Positions 1 to 6,989 of a DNA stretch of 14,891 nt are shown here, piece by piece. The translations under genes were made by a program, and so were the position numbers. How positions within the stretch are numbered: position 1 is the first letter of the stretch; each line of letters starts with the position of its first letter. Origin of the DNA: an uncultured Prevotella sp. (GTDB lineage: Bacteria; Bacteroidota; Bacteroidia; Bacteroidales; Bacteroidaceae); contig USFX01000041.1 in the NCBI GenBank assembly GCA_900553965.1, positions 1 through 14,891 on the forward strand, given 5' to 3'. The notes beneath the pieces are model-generated. The model saw only the letters and a program-made list of their open reading frames with translations. It was not told the origin of the DNA and did no database searches.

Positions 1-2
1 CC

Positions 3-59
3 CACGGCGAAGTGGTGAAAATGCCGCCGCCCGTAAACGGCTATGAACGAGACGGTTAG
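3..59 (+). CDS. C-terminal tail of an unidentified upstream gene (partial)
   Basis: An open frame runs in from the left edge and stops at TAG 57-59, giving 18 residues, HGEVVKMPPPVNGYERDG. Several codons end in G or C, as in the real genes of this window, which is the main reason to favour this frame. A second frame (from base 2) is also open until TGA at about 44-46, so the assignment is not certain. The fragment is too short to assign a family. Confidence 0.4.
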   Translation, partial: HGEVVKMPPPVNGYERDG

Positions 60-580
60 AAAATATGTAAATATTCTCTCACCGGGACCCCTAAAATTTG
101 ATACGCCTGAGATTTCATTATTTGCGCCCGCGGCGGAATATTTCCAGAAAACCGGTACTCTCGCGGGCTATAAAACAGGAAAAAAGAAGACAATCGTCCC
201 CGCCGACCATCACGGGAGAAGGTACGGGCGGCCGTCTTCAGAATAAGGTGTTGCAAAACACATACTGTTGTGACACCGGCGGACGCGGGACGGATGGACA
301 GGAGACGGGCGGGGATATGACGAGCGGGAAGAATACACATTAATTAAATAAGCAGGACGCAGCAACCGGCCGCTCATTGAAGCTCCGGAGATTCGGGGCA
401 TGCGCGCCAGAAAAGGCAGAATGTCCAGAACTGAATAATACATGCGCCGATTACTTGCACACCTGTCCACACGCCCTCCGGAAGCTACGGTTCGGGGACG
501 GGATACGGAATGTTCCGCCTTAATTTATGCGGTGTGTCGAATTTTAATGCGTTTGGACGGCCGTTTACAACTTTTTTTCT
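60..580. other. Intergenic stretch, no gene recognised
   Basis: About 520 bp between the first stop codon and the corA promoter. Overlapping open frames of under 100 codons exist on both strands, but none resembles a known family and none has a convincing start context. A G-rich run at about 278-314 on the plus strand holds several GG, GGG and GGGG tracts within 37 bases. I see no clear terminator, tRNA or insertion-sequence end here. Confidence 0.6.
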
Positions 581-588
581 TAACTTTG
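581..588 (+). promoter_or_regulatory. Putative corA promoter, -7 box TAACTTTG
   Basis: TAACTTTG matches the Bacteroidota -7 consensus TAnnTTTG and lies in a T-rich upstream context. No good TTTG -33 element sits about 19 bp upstream; the nearest TTTG (552-555) is 25 bp away, so the upstream half is weak. Transcription would start near 595, leaving a leader of roughly 135 nt before corA. Confidence 0.55.
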
Positions 589-618
589 CACCGCAAAAGT
601 AAAATCAAAACAGAATTT

Positions 619-654
619 ATGGACGATTATCACGCGGAGAACTTAACATTTTAG
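619..654 (+). CDS. Putative 11-codon corA leader peptide
   Basis: ATG at 619-621 opens an 11-codon frame, MDDYHAENLTF, ending at TAG 652-654. It starts about 24 nt after the expected transcription start, and the bases before it are very A-rich, the usual translation-start context in Bacteroidota, which rely little on Shine-Dalgarno pairing. The last base of its stop codon is the first paired base of the leader hairpin at 654-693, so a ribosome finishing this peptide would sit on the 5' arm. Enterobacterial mgtA and corA are known to have leader peptides (MgtL, CorL) that control transcription of Mg2+ transporters; this peptide has no visible sequence relation to them, and a similar role is inference. 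A chance short ORF remains possible. Confidence 0.45.
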   Translation: MDDYHAENLTF

Positions 655-699
655 GTGCCGTGGATAGCTCCCGGAGAGCTGATCCGCCGCGCCTGTTTT
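654..699 (+). promoter_or_regulatory. Terminator-like hairpin (possible attenuator) in the corA leader
   Basis: Bases 654-670 pair with 676-693 to give 17 pairs, including two G-U, with one C-C mismatch (659/688), one bulged G (681) and the 5-nt loop CCGGA (671-675). The inner part is AGCTC/GAGCT, continued by GGAT/ATCC. A T-rich tail, TGTTTT, follows at 694-699. This is the shape of an intrinsic terminator lying between the corA promoter and its start codon. CTCC within the hairpin (668-671) could also pair with GGAG at 716-719, just before corA, so control of translation is an alternative. No known riboswitch class was recognised. Confidence 0.6.
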
Positions 700-730
700 G
701 ACTCGCCGAAAAAACGGAGGATTAGCAATT

Positions 731-1657
731 ATGAAGACTTACTGGAACACAACCGGAGGGCTCAATGCCCTTGAGGAGTGGCAGCCCAACTGCTGGATAC
801 AAGTGACATGTCCCACCGAGGATGATCAGGAGGAACTGGAGAAGCGGTTCAAGATTCCCGACTATTTCTTCTCGGACATCAGCGATACCGACGAGCGTGC
901 ACGTTATGAATATGATGACGGCTGGATGCTCATCATCCTGCGTATCCCATACGTCAAGGAGATACGCTCGCGGACGCCCTACACCACCGTGCCGCTCGGC
1001 ATCATCCACAAGCGTGACGTGACCATCACGGTCTGCTACTATGAGACCAACATGATGATTGACTTCGTCAGCTACCAGCAGAAGCGCGGAGAAGGCTTCA
1101 CCGACCACGTGGACATGATTTTCCGTCTGTTCCTCTCCTCTGCCGTCTGGTATCTGAAGCGGCTCAAGCAAATCAACAGCCTCATCGAAAAAGCCAAGCG
1201 CAACCTCGACCGCGAGGTCAACAACGAGTCGCTCATCGGCCTTAGCCGGCTTCAGGACTCGCTCACTTATTTCATCACGTCCATCCGCGGCAACGAGACA
1301 CTGCTCTCGAAGCTGAAGTTCAAGTTGCAGATAGACGAGCTGGACGCCGACCTCATAGAAGACGTCAACATCGAGATTACACAGGCCCGGGAGACGACCA
1401 ACATATATTCGAACATTCTCGAATCGACAATGGACACCTATTCGAGCATCATCAACAACAATATGAACACGGTAATGCGAACGCTCACGTCCGTGTCCAT
1501 TCTCATGATGTTCCCTACGCTCATCGCCAGCCTCTTCGGAATGAACCTCGTCAACGGCATGGAGAACAGCCGCTTCGGTTTTGCCATCGCTCTGGTCCTT
1601 TCCGTCGGCATCTCAGCCATATTCTGGTGGATTTTCCGTCACAAAAGGCTCATTTGA
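731..1657 (+). CDS. corA: CorA family magnesium/cobalt transporter
   Basis: The 308-residue product is a CorA-type channel carrying Mg2+ (also Co2+ or Ni2+ in some members) across the inner membrane as a pentamer. A soluble, charged, mostly helical N-terminal region covers about residues 1-245. The C-terminal pore domain follows: TM1 at about 248-268, the signature GMN at 270-272, a short periplasmic loop, TM2 at about 283-302 and a basic tail. The segment NTVMRTLTSVSILMMFPTL before GMN is typical of the family. The ATG at 731 is preferred over the in-frame ATG at 698: it has GGAGG ten bases upstream (716-720), and the protein it gives begins where family members do. The length is normal. The gene appears to be a single-gene unit with a structured leader. 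I see no terminator between it and the DUF349 gene. Confidence 0.93.
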   Translation: MKTYWNTTGGLNALEEWQPNCWIQVTCPTEDDQEELEKRFKIPDYFFSDISDTDERARYEYDDGWMLIILRIPYVKEIRSRTPYTTVPLGIIHKRDVTITVCYYETNMMIDFVSYQQKRGEGFTDHVDMIFRLFLSSAVWYLKRLKQINSLIEKAKRNLDREVNNESLIGLSRLQDSLTYFITSIRGNETLLSKLKFKLQIDELDADLIEDVNIEITQARETTNIYSNILESTMDTYSSIINNNMNTVMRTLTSVSILMMFPTLIASLFGMNLVNGMENSRFGFAIALVLSVGISAIFWWIFRHKRLI

Positions 1658-1710
1658 ACGTAAAAATGAAAAAAAACGCTTGAAGTTTAGGCGATTACAA
1701 TATTTTTACG

Positions 1711-1718
1711 TAAGTTTG
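1711..1718 (+). promoter_or_regulatory. Putative promoter of the DUF349 gene, -7 box TAAGTTTG
   Basis: TAAGTTTG fits TAnnTTTG. A weak upstream half TTTA (1686-1689) lies 21 bp away. The resulting leader of about 150 nt can form small hairpins at 1747-1763 (CTCCG/CGGAG) and 1793-1812 (GCGGT/ACCGC with flanking pairs). Nothing here resembles a known riboswitch. Confidence 0.45.
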
Positions 1719-1874
1719 TGGCTGAATTGATACAAAAGTGACAGCTCTCCGTCATCTGCGGAGCAGTTGGAAACGGCTGAGCCGGGACACGTCCTGCGGT
1801 CAACACCGCCGGCGTAACGGCAGAGTCGTTCAGAAAGAAAATCCAAAACGAATCATCGACTAAAAAGGTTTGAA

Positions 1875-3746
1875 ATGATGGACTCTCAAGAAAATGCCCT
1901 CGAAATGGGCAAGACAGAAGACGTGAAAAACGTGGCGGAAACCGCTGAAACCGTTGCTGAAACCGCAACAGAACCCGCGGCCAGCCAAGTAGAAAACCCC
2001 ACGGAAGAGACTGAGGCTCCCGAAAAGGAGAACTTCCGGAAGGTCTACGCGACAAAGAAGGAAGTGCTCGGAAGAGTGAAGGAAATAGCCCACAGCGAGG
2101 AGGCTCCCATCAAGGATGAGATTGATCTGCTTAAGACGGCTTTCTATAAGATGCTCACTGCCGAACGTGAGGCTGCCCACAAGGCTTACATCGACGGGGG
2201 AGGTGATCCGGAGAGCTATCAGGTCGTGCCGGACGAGGACGAAGAAGCGTTCAAAGCCGAGATGAGCATCATCAAGGAGAAGCGCACACGCATCTTCAAG
2301 GAGCAGGAAGCTGAAAAGGAGGAGAACCTTAAGCGCAAGCTGGACATCATCGAGAAAATAAAGGCTATGGTCACTTCACCCGAAGAGGCCAACAGATCAT
2401 ATCAGGAATTCAAGGCTCTGCAGCAGGAGTGGAAAGAGATAAGGAACATCCCGCCCGCACGCTCCAACGAGGTATGGCGCAGCTATCAGCTCTACGTCGA
2501 GCAGTTCTACGACCTGCTCAAGCTGAACAGCGAGGCCCGCGAATATGACTTCAAGAAGAACCTCGAAGCCAAGACGCGCCTCTGCGAGGCTGCCGAGAAA
2601 CTGGCTGAGGAGGAAGACCTCATCAGCGCTTTCCACCAGTTGCAGAAACTCCATCAGGAATACCGCGAGACAGGACCTGTGAGCAAGGAGCTCAGAGAGG
2701 AGATATGGGCCCGCTTCAAGGCCGCATCGACCGTCATCAACAAGCGCCACCAGCAGCATTTCGAGGACCTGCGCGCCAAGGAGGAGGAGAATCTGGCCCG
2801 CAAGACGGCCCTCTGCGAGAAAGTCGAGGCCATCGCCGCCGAGGAGAACAAGGGCTCGAACGACTGGGAGCGCCACACCAAGGAAATCATCGAGGTGCAG
2901 GCCGAATGGAAGACCATCGGATTTGCTCCCCAGAAGATGAACGTCAAGATATTCGAGCGCTTCCGCGCCACCTGCGACGACTTCTTCGGACGCAAGGCCG
3001 AATACTTCAAGACGCTCAAGGAGACGTTCAAGACCAACGCCGACCGCAAGCGCGCACTGGTCGAGAAGGCCAAGGCCCTGCAGGACAGCACGGACTGGAA
3101 GTCGACGGCCGACAAGATGATGGCCCTGCAGAAGGAATGGAAGACCATCGGAACGGTGCCCAAGAAGCTGGGCGACCAGCTTTGGGAGGAATTCCTCGGA
3201 GCGTGCAACCACTTCTTCGAGGCACGCAACTCGGCCAACGCCGGACAGCACAGCGAGGAGCGCGCCAACCTCGAACTGAAGCGCGAGGTGGTCGCCAAGC
3301 TGAAGTCTCTCCTCGAAAATGCCGCCGACGCGACGCAGGAGGCAGTCCAGAAGCTCGTCGAGGAGTACAACGCCATCGGTCATGTGCCCTACAAGGAGAA
3401 GGACAAGCTCTATGAGGAATACCACAACGTGCTGGACAAGATATACAAGGAGCTGAACATCAGCGTTGCCCGCCGCCGTCTGTCCAACTTCAAGAACAAG
3501 CTGAAGAACGTCGCCGAACAGGGCGAGAACGCACTTGACAACGAGCGCGCCCGTCTGATGCGCCAGTATGAGACCATCCGCAGCGAGGTGCAGACATACG
3601 AGAACAACCTCGGCTTCCTCAACGCTTCGAGCAAGAAGGGCAACAGCCTCATCGACGAGATGAACCGCAAGGTCCAGAAGCTGAAGGACGAAATGAACCT
3701 CGTGCGCGAGAAAATCAAGGCCATCGACGCCGAGAACAAGGAATAA
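1875..3746 (+). CDS. DUF349 repeat protein, function unknown
   Basis: The 623-residue, highly charged, almost wholly alpha-helical protein has no signal peptide or membrane segment, so it is probably cytoplasmic. Residues 1-55 are rich in Glu, Thr and Ala and look disordered. About five DUF349-type repeats follow, at roughly 150-222, 225-298, 305-378, 390-455 and 465-527. Each carries a core like EWKTIG(x)nP followed by W/FxxF and a helix ending near FF or FY; clear examples are EWKTIGFAPQKMN and EWKTIGTVPKKLG. Residues 530-620 read as a coiled coil. Multi-repeat DUF349 proteins of this size are common in Bacteroidetes, but I know of no established role. Start: ATG 1875, with ATG 1878 directly after as an alternative. 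A strong terminator follows the gene, and its putative promoter at 1711 suggests a single-gene unit. Confidence 0.85.
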   Translation: MMDSQENALEMGKTEDVKNVAETAETVAETATEPAASQVENPTEETEAPEKENFRKVYATKKEVLGRVKEIAHSEEAPIKDEIDLLKTAFYKMLTAEREAAHKAYIDGGGDPESYQVVPDEDEEAFKAEMSIIKEKRTRIFKEQEAEKEENLKRKLDIIEKIKAMVTSPEEANRSYQEFKALQQEWKEIRNIPPARSNEVWRSYQLYVEQFYDLLKLNSEAREYDFKKNLEAKTRLCEAAEKLAEEEDLISAFHQLQKLHQEYRETGPVSKELREEIWARFKAASTVINKRHQQHFEDLRAKEEENLARKTALCEKVEAIAAEENKGSNDWERHTKEIIEVQAEWKTIGFAPQKMNVKIFERFRATCDDFFGRKAEYFKTLKETFKTNADRKRALVEKAKALQDSTDWKSTADKMMALQKEWKTIGTVPKKLGDQLWEEFLGACNHFFEARNSANAGQHSEERANLELKREVVAKLKSLLENAADATQEAVQKLVEEYNAIGHVPYKEKDKLYEEYHNVLDKIYKELNISVARRRLSNFKNKLKNVAEQGENALDNERARLMRQYETIRSEVQTYENNLGFLNASSKKGNSLIDEMNRKVQKLKDEMNLVREKIKAIDAENKE

Positions 3747-3817
3747 GAACTGTTTGCAGGCGCACAGAATGAAAAGGAATTGTGAGTCTCAATAACGATA
3801 GCTGTATTGCTATCAAC

Positions 3818-3858
3818 ACAGCCCACGATGTCAAAATGCATCGTGGGCTGTTATTTTT
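3818..3858 (+). terminator. Rho-independent terminator after the DUF349 gene
   Basis: ACAGCCCACGATG (3818-3830) pairs perfectly over 13 bp with 3839-3851 around the 8-nt loop TCAAAATG, followed by TTATTTTT. A smaller perfect hairpin, GATAGC/GCTATC (3797-3814), stands only 3 nt upstream. From 3859 to the tRNA promoter near 4042 I see no gene. Confidence 0.92.
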
Positions 3859-4041
3859 GGTCGTTATCAACAGTTCTTTGGAAAACACATCATAATAGAA
3901 ACTATCTTACGAACACCCGCGACTACATATCTACCACAACGTGAGAGACGCCAAAATGTGCCCCCTACGATATACCTTTCCCCTCTCCACCGCCCAAAAC
4001 GAACAAAAAACGGGCCAAAATTAAAAAAAGTCGGCAAAAGC

Positions 4042-4072
4042 TTTGTTGGTTTCAAAAAATGTAGTACCTTTG
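4042..4072 (+). promoter_or_regulatory. Promoter of tRNA-Gln
   Basis: TTTG (4042-4045), a 19-bp spacer and TACCTTTG (4065-4072) match the Bacteroidota -33/-7 promoter consensus closely. The expected start near 4079 lies about 35 nt before the mature tRNA. Confidence 0.85.
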
Positions 4073-4112
4073 CACTCGCAATCGGGAAACAAACCGAAAG
4101 CAACAGAAAAAT

Positions 4113-4183
4113 TGGGATATGGTGTAATGGTAACACTACAGATTCTGGTCCTGTCATTCTTGGTTCGAGTCCGAGTATCCCAA
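4113..4183 (+). tRNA. tRNA-Gln (anticodon CUG)
   Basis: The 71-nt cloverleaf has acceptor arm TGGGATA (4113-4119) paired with TATCCCA (4176-4182), discriminator A4183, D stem GTG/CAC around TAATGGTAA, anticodon loop TTCTGGT with CTG at 34-36, variable loop CATT and T arm CTTGG-TTCGAGT-CCGAG. The U1-A72 pair and the CUG anticodon identify glutamine. CCA is not encoded; CAA follows. The anticodon stem ACAGA/CCTGT has an A-C mismatch at the loop-closing pair 31-39, which is unusual but need not abolish function. The gene has its own promoter and terminator. Confidence 0.93.
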
Positions 4184-4190
4184 CAATGAG

Positions 4191-4225
4191 ACGGCGAATA
4201 GAGCAAAAGCTCCGTTCGCCGTTTT
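4191..4225 (+). terminator. Rho-independent terminator of tRNA-Gln
   Basis: ACGGCGAA (4191-4198) pairs with TTCGCCGT (4215-4222). An inner GAGC/GCTC stem closes an AAAA loop (4201-4212), with 2-nt internal loops between the two stems. A short T run (4222-4225) follows. It begins 8 nt after the tRNA. Confidence 0.88.
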
Positions 4226-4242
4226 CAGTTATAGCCATGACG

Positions 4243-4321
4243 GACCGGAAATTGCAGGTCAGTCAGAAAATGGGTCAGTCAGAAACCCCGATTGCAAATC
4301 CTGGATCAGACCGGAAATTGC
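4243..4321. repeat. Interleaved short direct repeats upstream of rsfS
   Basis: GACCGGAAATTGC occurs at 4243-4255 and again at 4309-4321. GGTCAGTCAGAAA occurs at 4257-4269 and 4273-4285, 16 bp apart. Both pairs are exact and lie between the tRNA terminator and the rsfS promoter. They may be local duplications or regulator-binding sites; the sequence does not decide. Confidence 0.7.
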
Positions 4322-4339
4322 TAATAAATCCCAATTTAT

Positions 4340-4370
4340 TTTGCCGTTACTCTGAATTACATTACCTTTG
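4340..4370 (+). promoter_or_regulatory. Promoter of the rsfS-ftsH-cdsA run
   Basis: TTTG (4340-4343), a 19-bp spacer and TACCTTTG (4363-4370) give the same elements and spacing as the tRNA-Gln promoter. The start is expected near 4377, leaving a leader of about 25 nt, AT-rich before the ATG at 4402, as usual for Bacteroidota translation starts. Confidence 0.85.
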
Positions 4371-4401
4371 CGGGCAATTATAACACACATTATATATATA
4401 A

Positions 4402-4761
4402 ATGGAACAAACAGACAATTTGGTTCAAGCCATCATAAATGGCATACAGGAGAAAAAAGGCAGCAACATCGTAATAGCAGACTTGAATAACATAGAAGGA
4501 GCAATCTGCCGTTATTTTGTGATCTGTCAGGGCTCATCGCCGGCACAGGTCGAAGCTGTCGCCGATTCCGTCAGCGAATATGTACGCATCAACGCGGGCG
4601 AAAAACCCGTCAAGACGGTCGGACTGACAAACGCCCAGTGGGTTGCGATGGACTACGGCGACGTCATGGTCCACATCTTCCTGCCCGATGTCCGCGAGTA
4701 CTACGACCTCGAACATCTTTGGGAAGACGCCGCCATCACCCACATCCCCGACCTCGACTAA
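4402..4761 (+). CDS. rsfS: Ribosomal silencing factor RsfS (Iojap/DUF143)
   Basis: The 119-residue product matches RsfS in length and sequence. The family binds ribosomal protein uL14 on the 50S subunit and blocks joining with 30S, lowering translation in stationary phase or starvation. Family features are visible: an N-terminal helix, the strand-loop segment ADLNNIEGAICRYFVICQGSS (20 of its residues, 26-45, cover the core), NAQWVAMDYGDVMVHIF near residues 83-99, and the C-terminal REYYDLEHLWEDA. The start ATG 4402 follows an AT-rich leader and the strong promoter at 4340. The ftsH start lies 55 bp downstream, so the two genes are probably co-transcribed. Confidence 0.94.
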   Translation: MEQTDNLVQAIINGIQEKKGSNIVIADLNNIEGAICRYFVICQGSSPAQVEAVADSVSEYVRINAGEKPVKTVGLTNAQWVAMDYGDVMVHIFLPDVREYYDLEHLWEDAAITHIPDLD

Positions 4762-4816
4762 TCCATCAGCTCCCGACGGCCCCGCGGCCGGAGGACATCA
4801 TCAGTCACTTAACAAA

Positions 4817-6898
4817 ATGAGTATGGACAACAACAATCAGAACAACCCCAAGATGAATATGCCCAAGTTCAACATGAACTGGATATATATCATCGCCGGA
4901 ATAGTCCTGCTGGGAATCTATTTCACACAGGGAGGAACGGAGAACTCCAGCATAAGGACGGAAGCCTCATACCAGCAGTTCCAGACCATGGTCAACAAAG
5001 GCTATGCCTCGAAGATTGTGGTCAACAAGGAACAGAACACGCTCCAGATGTATGTCAAGCCCGAACACATACGCGAAGTGTTCAAGCAGAGCGTCCAGCA
5101 GACCGGCAAGGAGCCTTCCGTCTCGGTGCAGTTCGGTTCTGTCGATCAGGTGGAACAGTTCGTCAACAACGCCCGTCAGCAGAAGAAGTTCACGGGTGAC
5201 TACAGCTATGACAACAAGAAGGAGAACAACTTCATCAACATGATGATATACAATCTCCTGCCGCTCGTCGTCATCATCGCCGTCTGGATATTCATCATGC
5301 GGCGCATGGGAGGAGGAGCAGGCGGAGGAGCAGGCGTCTTCAACGTCGGCAAGAGCAAGGCCAAGATGTATGAGAACGGCGGAGAGATAAAGGTGACGTT
5401 CAAGGACGTCGCCGGACAGGCCGGTGCCAAGCAGGAGGTGCAGGAGATTGTCGACTTCCTGAAGAACCCGCAGAAATACACCGAGCTGGGCGGAAAGATA
5501 CCCAAGGGAGCACTTCTCGTCGGCCCTCCGGGCACGGGAAAGACGCTGCTGGCCAAGGCTGTGGCCGGCGAGGCGGGCGTTCCGTTCTTCTCGATGAGCG
5601 GAAGCGACTTTGTGGAGATGTTCGTGGGTGTCGGCGCGAGCCGTGTCCGCGACCTGTTCCGTCAGGCCAAGGAGAAATCGCCGTGCATCATCTTCATCGA
5701 CGAGATTGACGCCGTCGGACGCGCCCGCAGCAAGAACCCGGCCATGGGAGGCAACGACGAGCGTGAGAACACGCTCAACGCGCTGCTCACGGAGATGGAC
5801 GGATTCGGAACCAACAGCGGTGTTATCATCCTCGCCGCCACAAACCGTGCCGACATGCTCGACTCGGCACTAATGCGTGCGGGCCGTTTCGACCGCCAAA
5901 TACACGTCGACCTGCCCGACCTCAACGAGCGAAAGGCTATATTCAAGGTTCATCTGAAGCCCATCAAGACCGACGATACGCTTGACATCGACTATCTCGC
6001 ACGCCAGACGCCGGGCTTCTCGGGTGCCGATATAGCCAATGTCTGCAACGAGGCGGCCCTCATCGCTGCCCGCCACGACAGCAAGACCGTCGGAAAACAG
6101 GACTTCCTCAACGCCGTCGACCGCATCATCGGCGGTCTGGAGAAGAAGACAAAGATAATGACCGACAGCGAGAAGCGCGCCATCGCGATACATGAGGCCG
6201 GCCACGCCACCATCTCGTGGTTCACGGAACACGCCAACCCGCTCGTCAAGGTGAGCATCGTGCCGCGCGGACGGGCTCTCGGTGCAGCGTGGTATCTGCC
6301 CGAGGAGCGCGCCATCACGACCAAGGAGGAGATGCTCGACGAGATGTGCGCGACGCTCGGAGGACGTGCTGCCGAGGAGCTCTTCACCGGAAGGATTTCC
6401 ACCGGAGCCATGAACGACCTTGAACGCGTGACGAAAAGCGCCTATGGCATGATTGCATTTGCCGGCATGAGCGACAAGCTGCCGAACATCTGCTACTATA
6501 ACAACAACGAATACAACTTCCAACGCCCCTACTCCGAGACCACGGCAAAGATCATGGACGACGAGGTCCTCAAGATGATCAACGAGCAGTATGACCGCGC
6601 CAAGCGCATCCTGAGCGAACACAGCGAGGGCCACGCCAAGCTGGCCGAGTTGCTGGTGAGCCGCGAAGTCATCTTCGCCGAAGACGTGGAGGCCATCTTC
6701 GGAAAGCGCCCGTGGACGAGTCGTGCCGAAGAACTGCTCGAAGCGCAGCAGCGTGCCGAGGCCGAAGCGATGGCGGAGCGCCGCGCCGAAGAGCTGGCAC
6801 GACAGGCGGCCGAGCAGAACGGTGAGGCCGCCGAGACCGGTAGCGACACGAAAGGAGAGCCGGCAAACGCAGACAACACTCCGGAGAGTGCAAAATAA
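4817..6898 (+). CDS. ftsH: ATP-dependent zinc metalloprotease FtsH
   Basis: The 693-residue membrane-anchored AAA+ protease degrades misfolded membrane proteins and short-lived regulators. Order: TM1 about 21-37, periplasmic domain about 38-138, TM2 about 139-161, a Gly-rich linker, then the AAA domain with Walker A GPPGTGKT (236-243), pore loop FVEMFVGVG (265-273), Walker B IIFIDEID (291-298) and a second region of homology ending AGRFDR (355-360). The protease domain has the zinc site HEAGH (459-463) and a third ligand, probably D534. The tail from about 640 is rich in Ala and Glu. The frame stays open 58 codons upstream, but that stretch overlaps rsfS and is not FtsH-like; ATG 4817 (or 4823) gives the normal N-terminus. 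The last codons and stop lie inside the first unit of a 22-bp repeat array. Confidence 0.97.
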   Translation: MSMDNNNQNNPKMNMPKFNMNWIYIIAGIVLLGIYFTQGGTENSSIRTEASYQQFQTMVNKGYASKIVVNKEQNTLQMYVKPEHIREVFKQSVQQTGKEPSVSVQFGSVDQVEQFVNNARQQKKFTGDYSYDNKKENNFINMMIYNLLPLVVIIAVWIFIMRRMGGGAGGGAGVFNVGKSKAKMYENGGEIKVTFKDVAGQAGAKQEVQEIVDFLKNPQKYTELGGKIPKGALLVGPPGTGKTLLAKAVAGEAGVPFFSMSGSDFVEMFVGVGASRVRDLFRQAKEKSPCIIFIDEIDAVGRARSKNPAMGGNDERENTLNALLTEMDGFGTNSGVIILAATNRADMLDSALMRAGRFDRQIHVDLPDLNERKAIFKVHLKPIKTDDTLDIDYLARQTPGFSGADIANVCNEAALIAARHDSKTVGKQDFLNAVDRIIGGLEKKTKIMTDSEKRAIAIHEAGHATISWFTEHANPLVKVSIVPRGRALGAAWYLPEERAITTKEEMLDEMCATLGGRAAEELFTGRISTGAMNDLERVTKSAYGMIAFAGMSDKLPNICYYNNNEYNFQRPYSETTAKIMDDEVLKMINEQYDRAKRILSEHSEGHAKLAELLVSREVIFAEDVEAIFGKRPWTSRAEELLEAQQRAEAEAMAERRAEELARQAAEQNGEAAETGSDTKGEPANADNTPESAK

Positions 6899-6942
6899 CA
6901 CTCTGAAGAGTACCAGATAGTATTCCGGAGAGTGCAGAATAA
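6877..6942. repeat. 22-bp tandem array, 3 units, across the ftsH stop codon
   Basis: Three consecutive 22-bp units occupy 6877-6898, 6899-6920 and 6921-6942. Units 1 and 3 share TCCGGAGAGTGC followed by AAAATAA or AGAATAA; unit 2 is more diverged (CACTCTGAAGAGT). Each unit contains a small dyad, clearest in unit 1 as CACTC-CGGA-GAGTG, next to an A-rich half. The ftsH TAA is the last three bases of unit 1, so the array has one foot in the coding region. It ends 47 bp before cdsA. The period equals that of the array at 11486-11617. Confidence 0.85.
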
Positions 6943-6989
6943 TACAATAGACAGAATGTTGTCATACAACAAATAAAAAGTATCAGCGT

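Noticed and set aside
43..343. Overlapping short open frames on both strands in the first intergenic stretch
   Set aside because: No family resemblance, conflicting frames, poor start contexts and unlike codon use; treated as non-coding.
590..730. A known Mg2+ riboswitch (M-box or mgtA type) in the corA leader
   Set aside because: The leader is short and made of one hairpin and a small ORF; I see no resemblance to those folds, though I cannot run a covariance search.
4643..4816. N-terminal extension of ftsH by 58 codons
   Set aside because: It overlaps rsfS in another frame and is a low-complexity Ser/Thr/Pro sequence; FtsH homologues begin just before the first transmembrane helix, as ATG 4817 gives.
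5870..6901. A 343-codon minus-strand frame opposite ftsH, and similar long frames opposite the DUF349 and GH127 genes
   Set aside because: They shadow well-identified genes, show no recognisable domain and lack promoter context.
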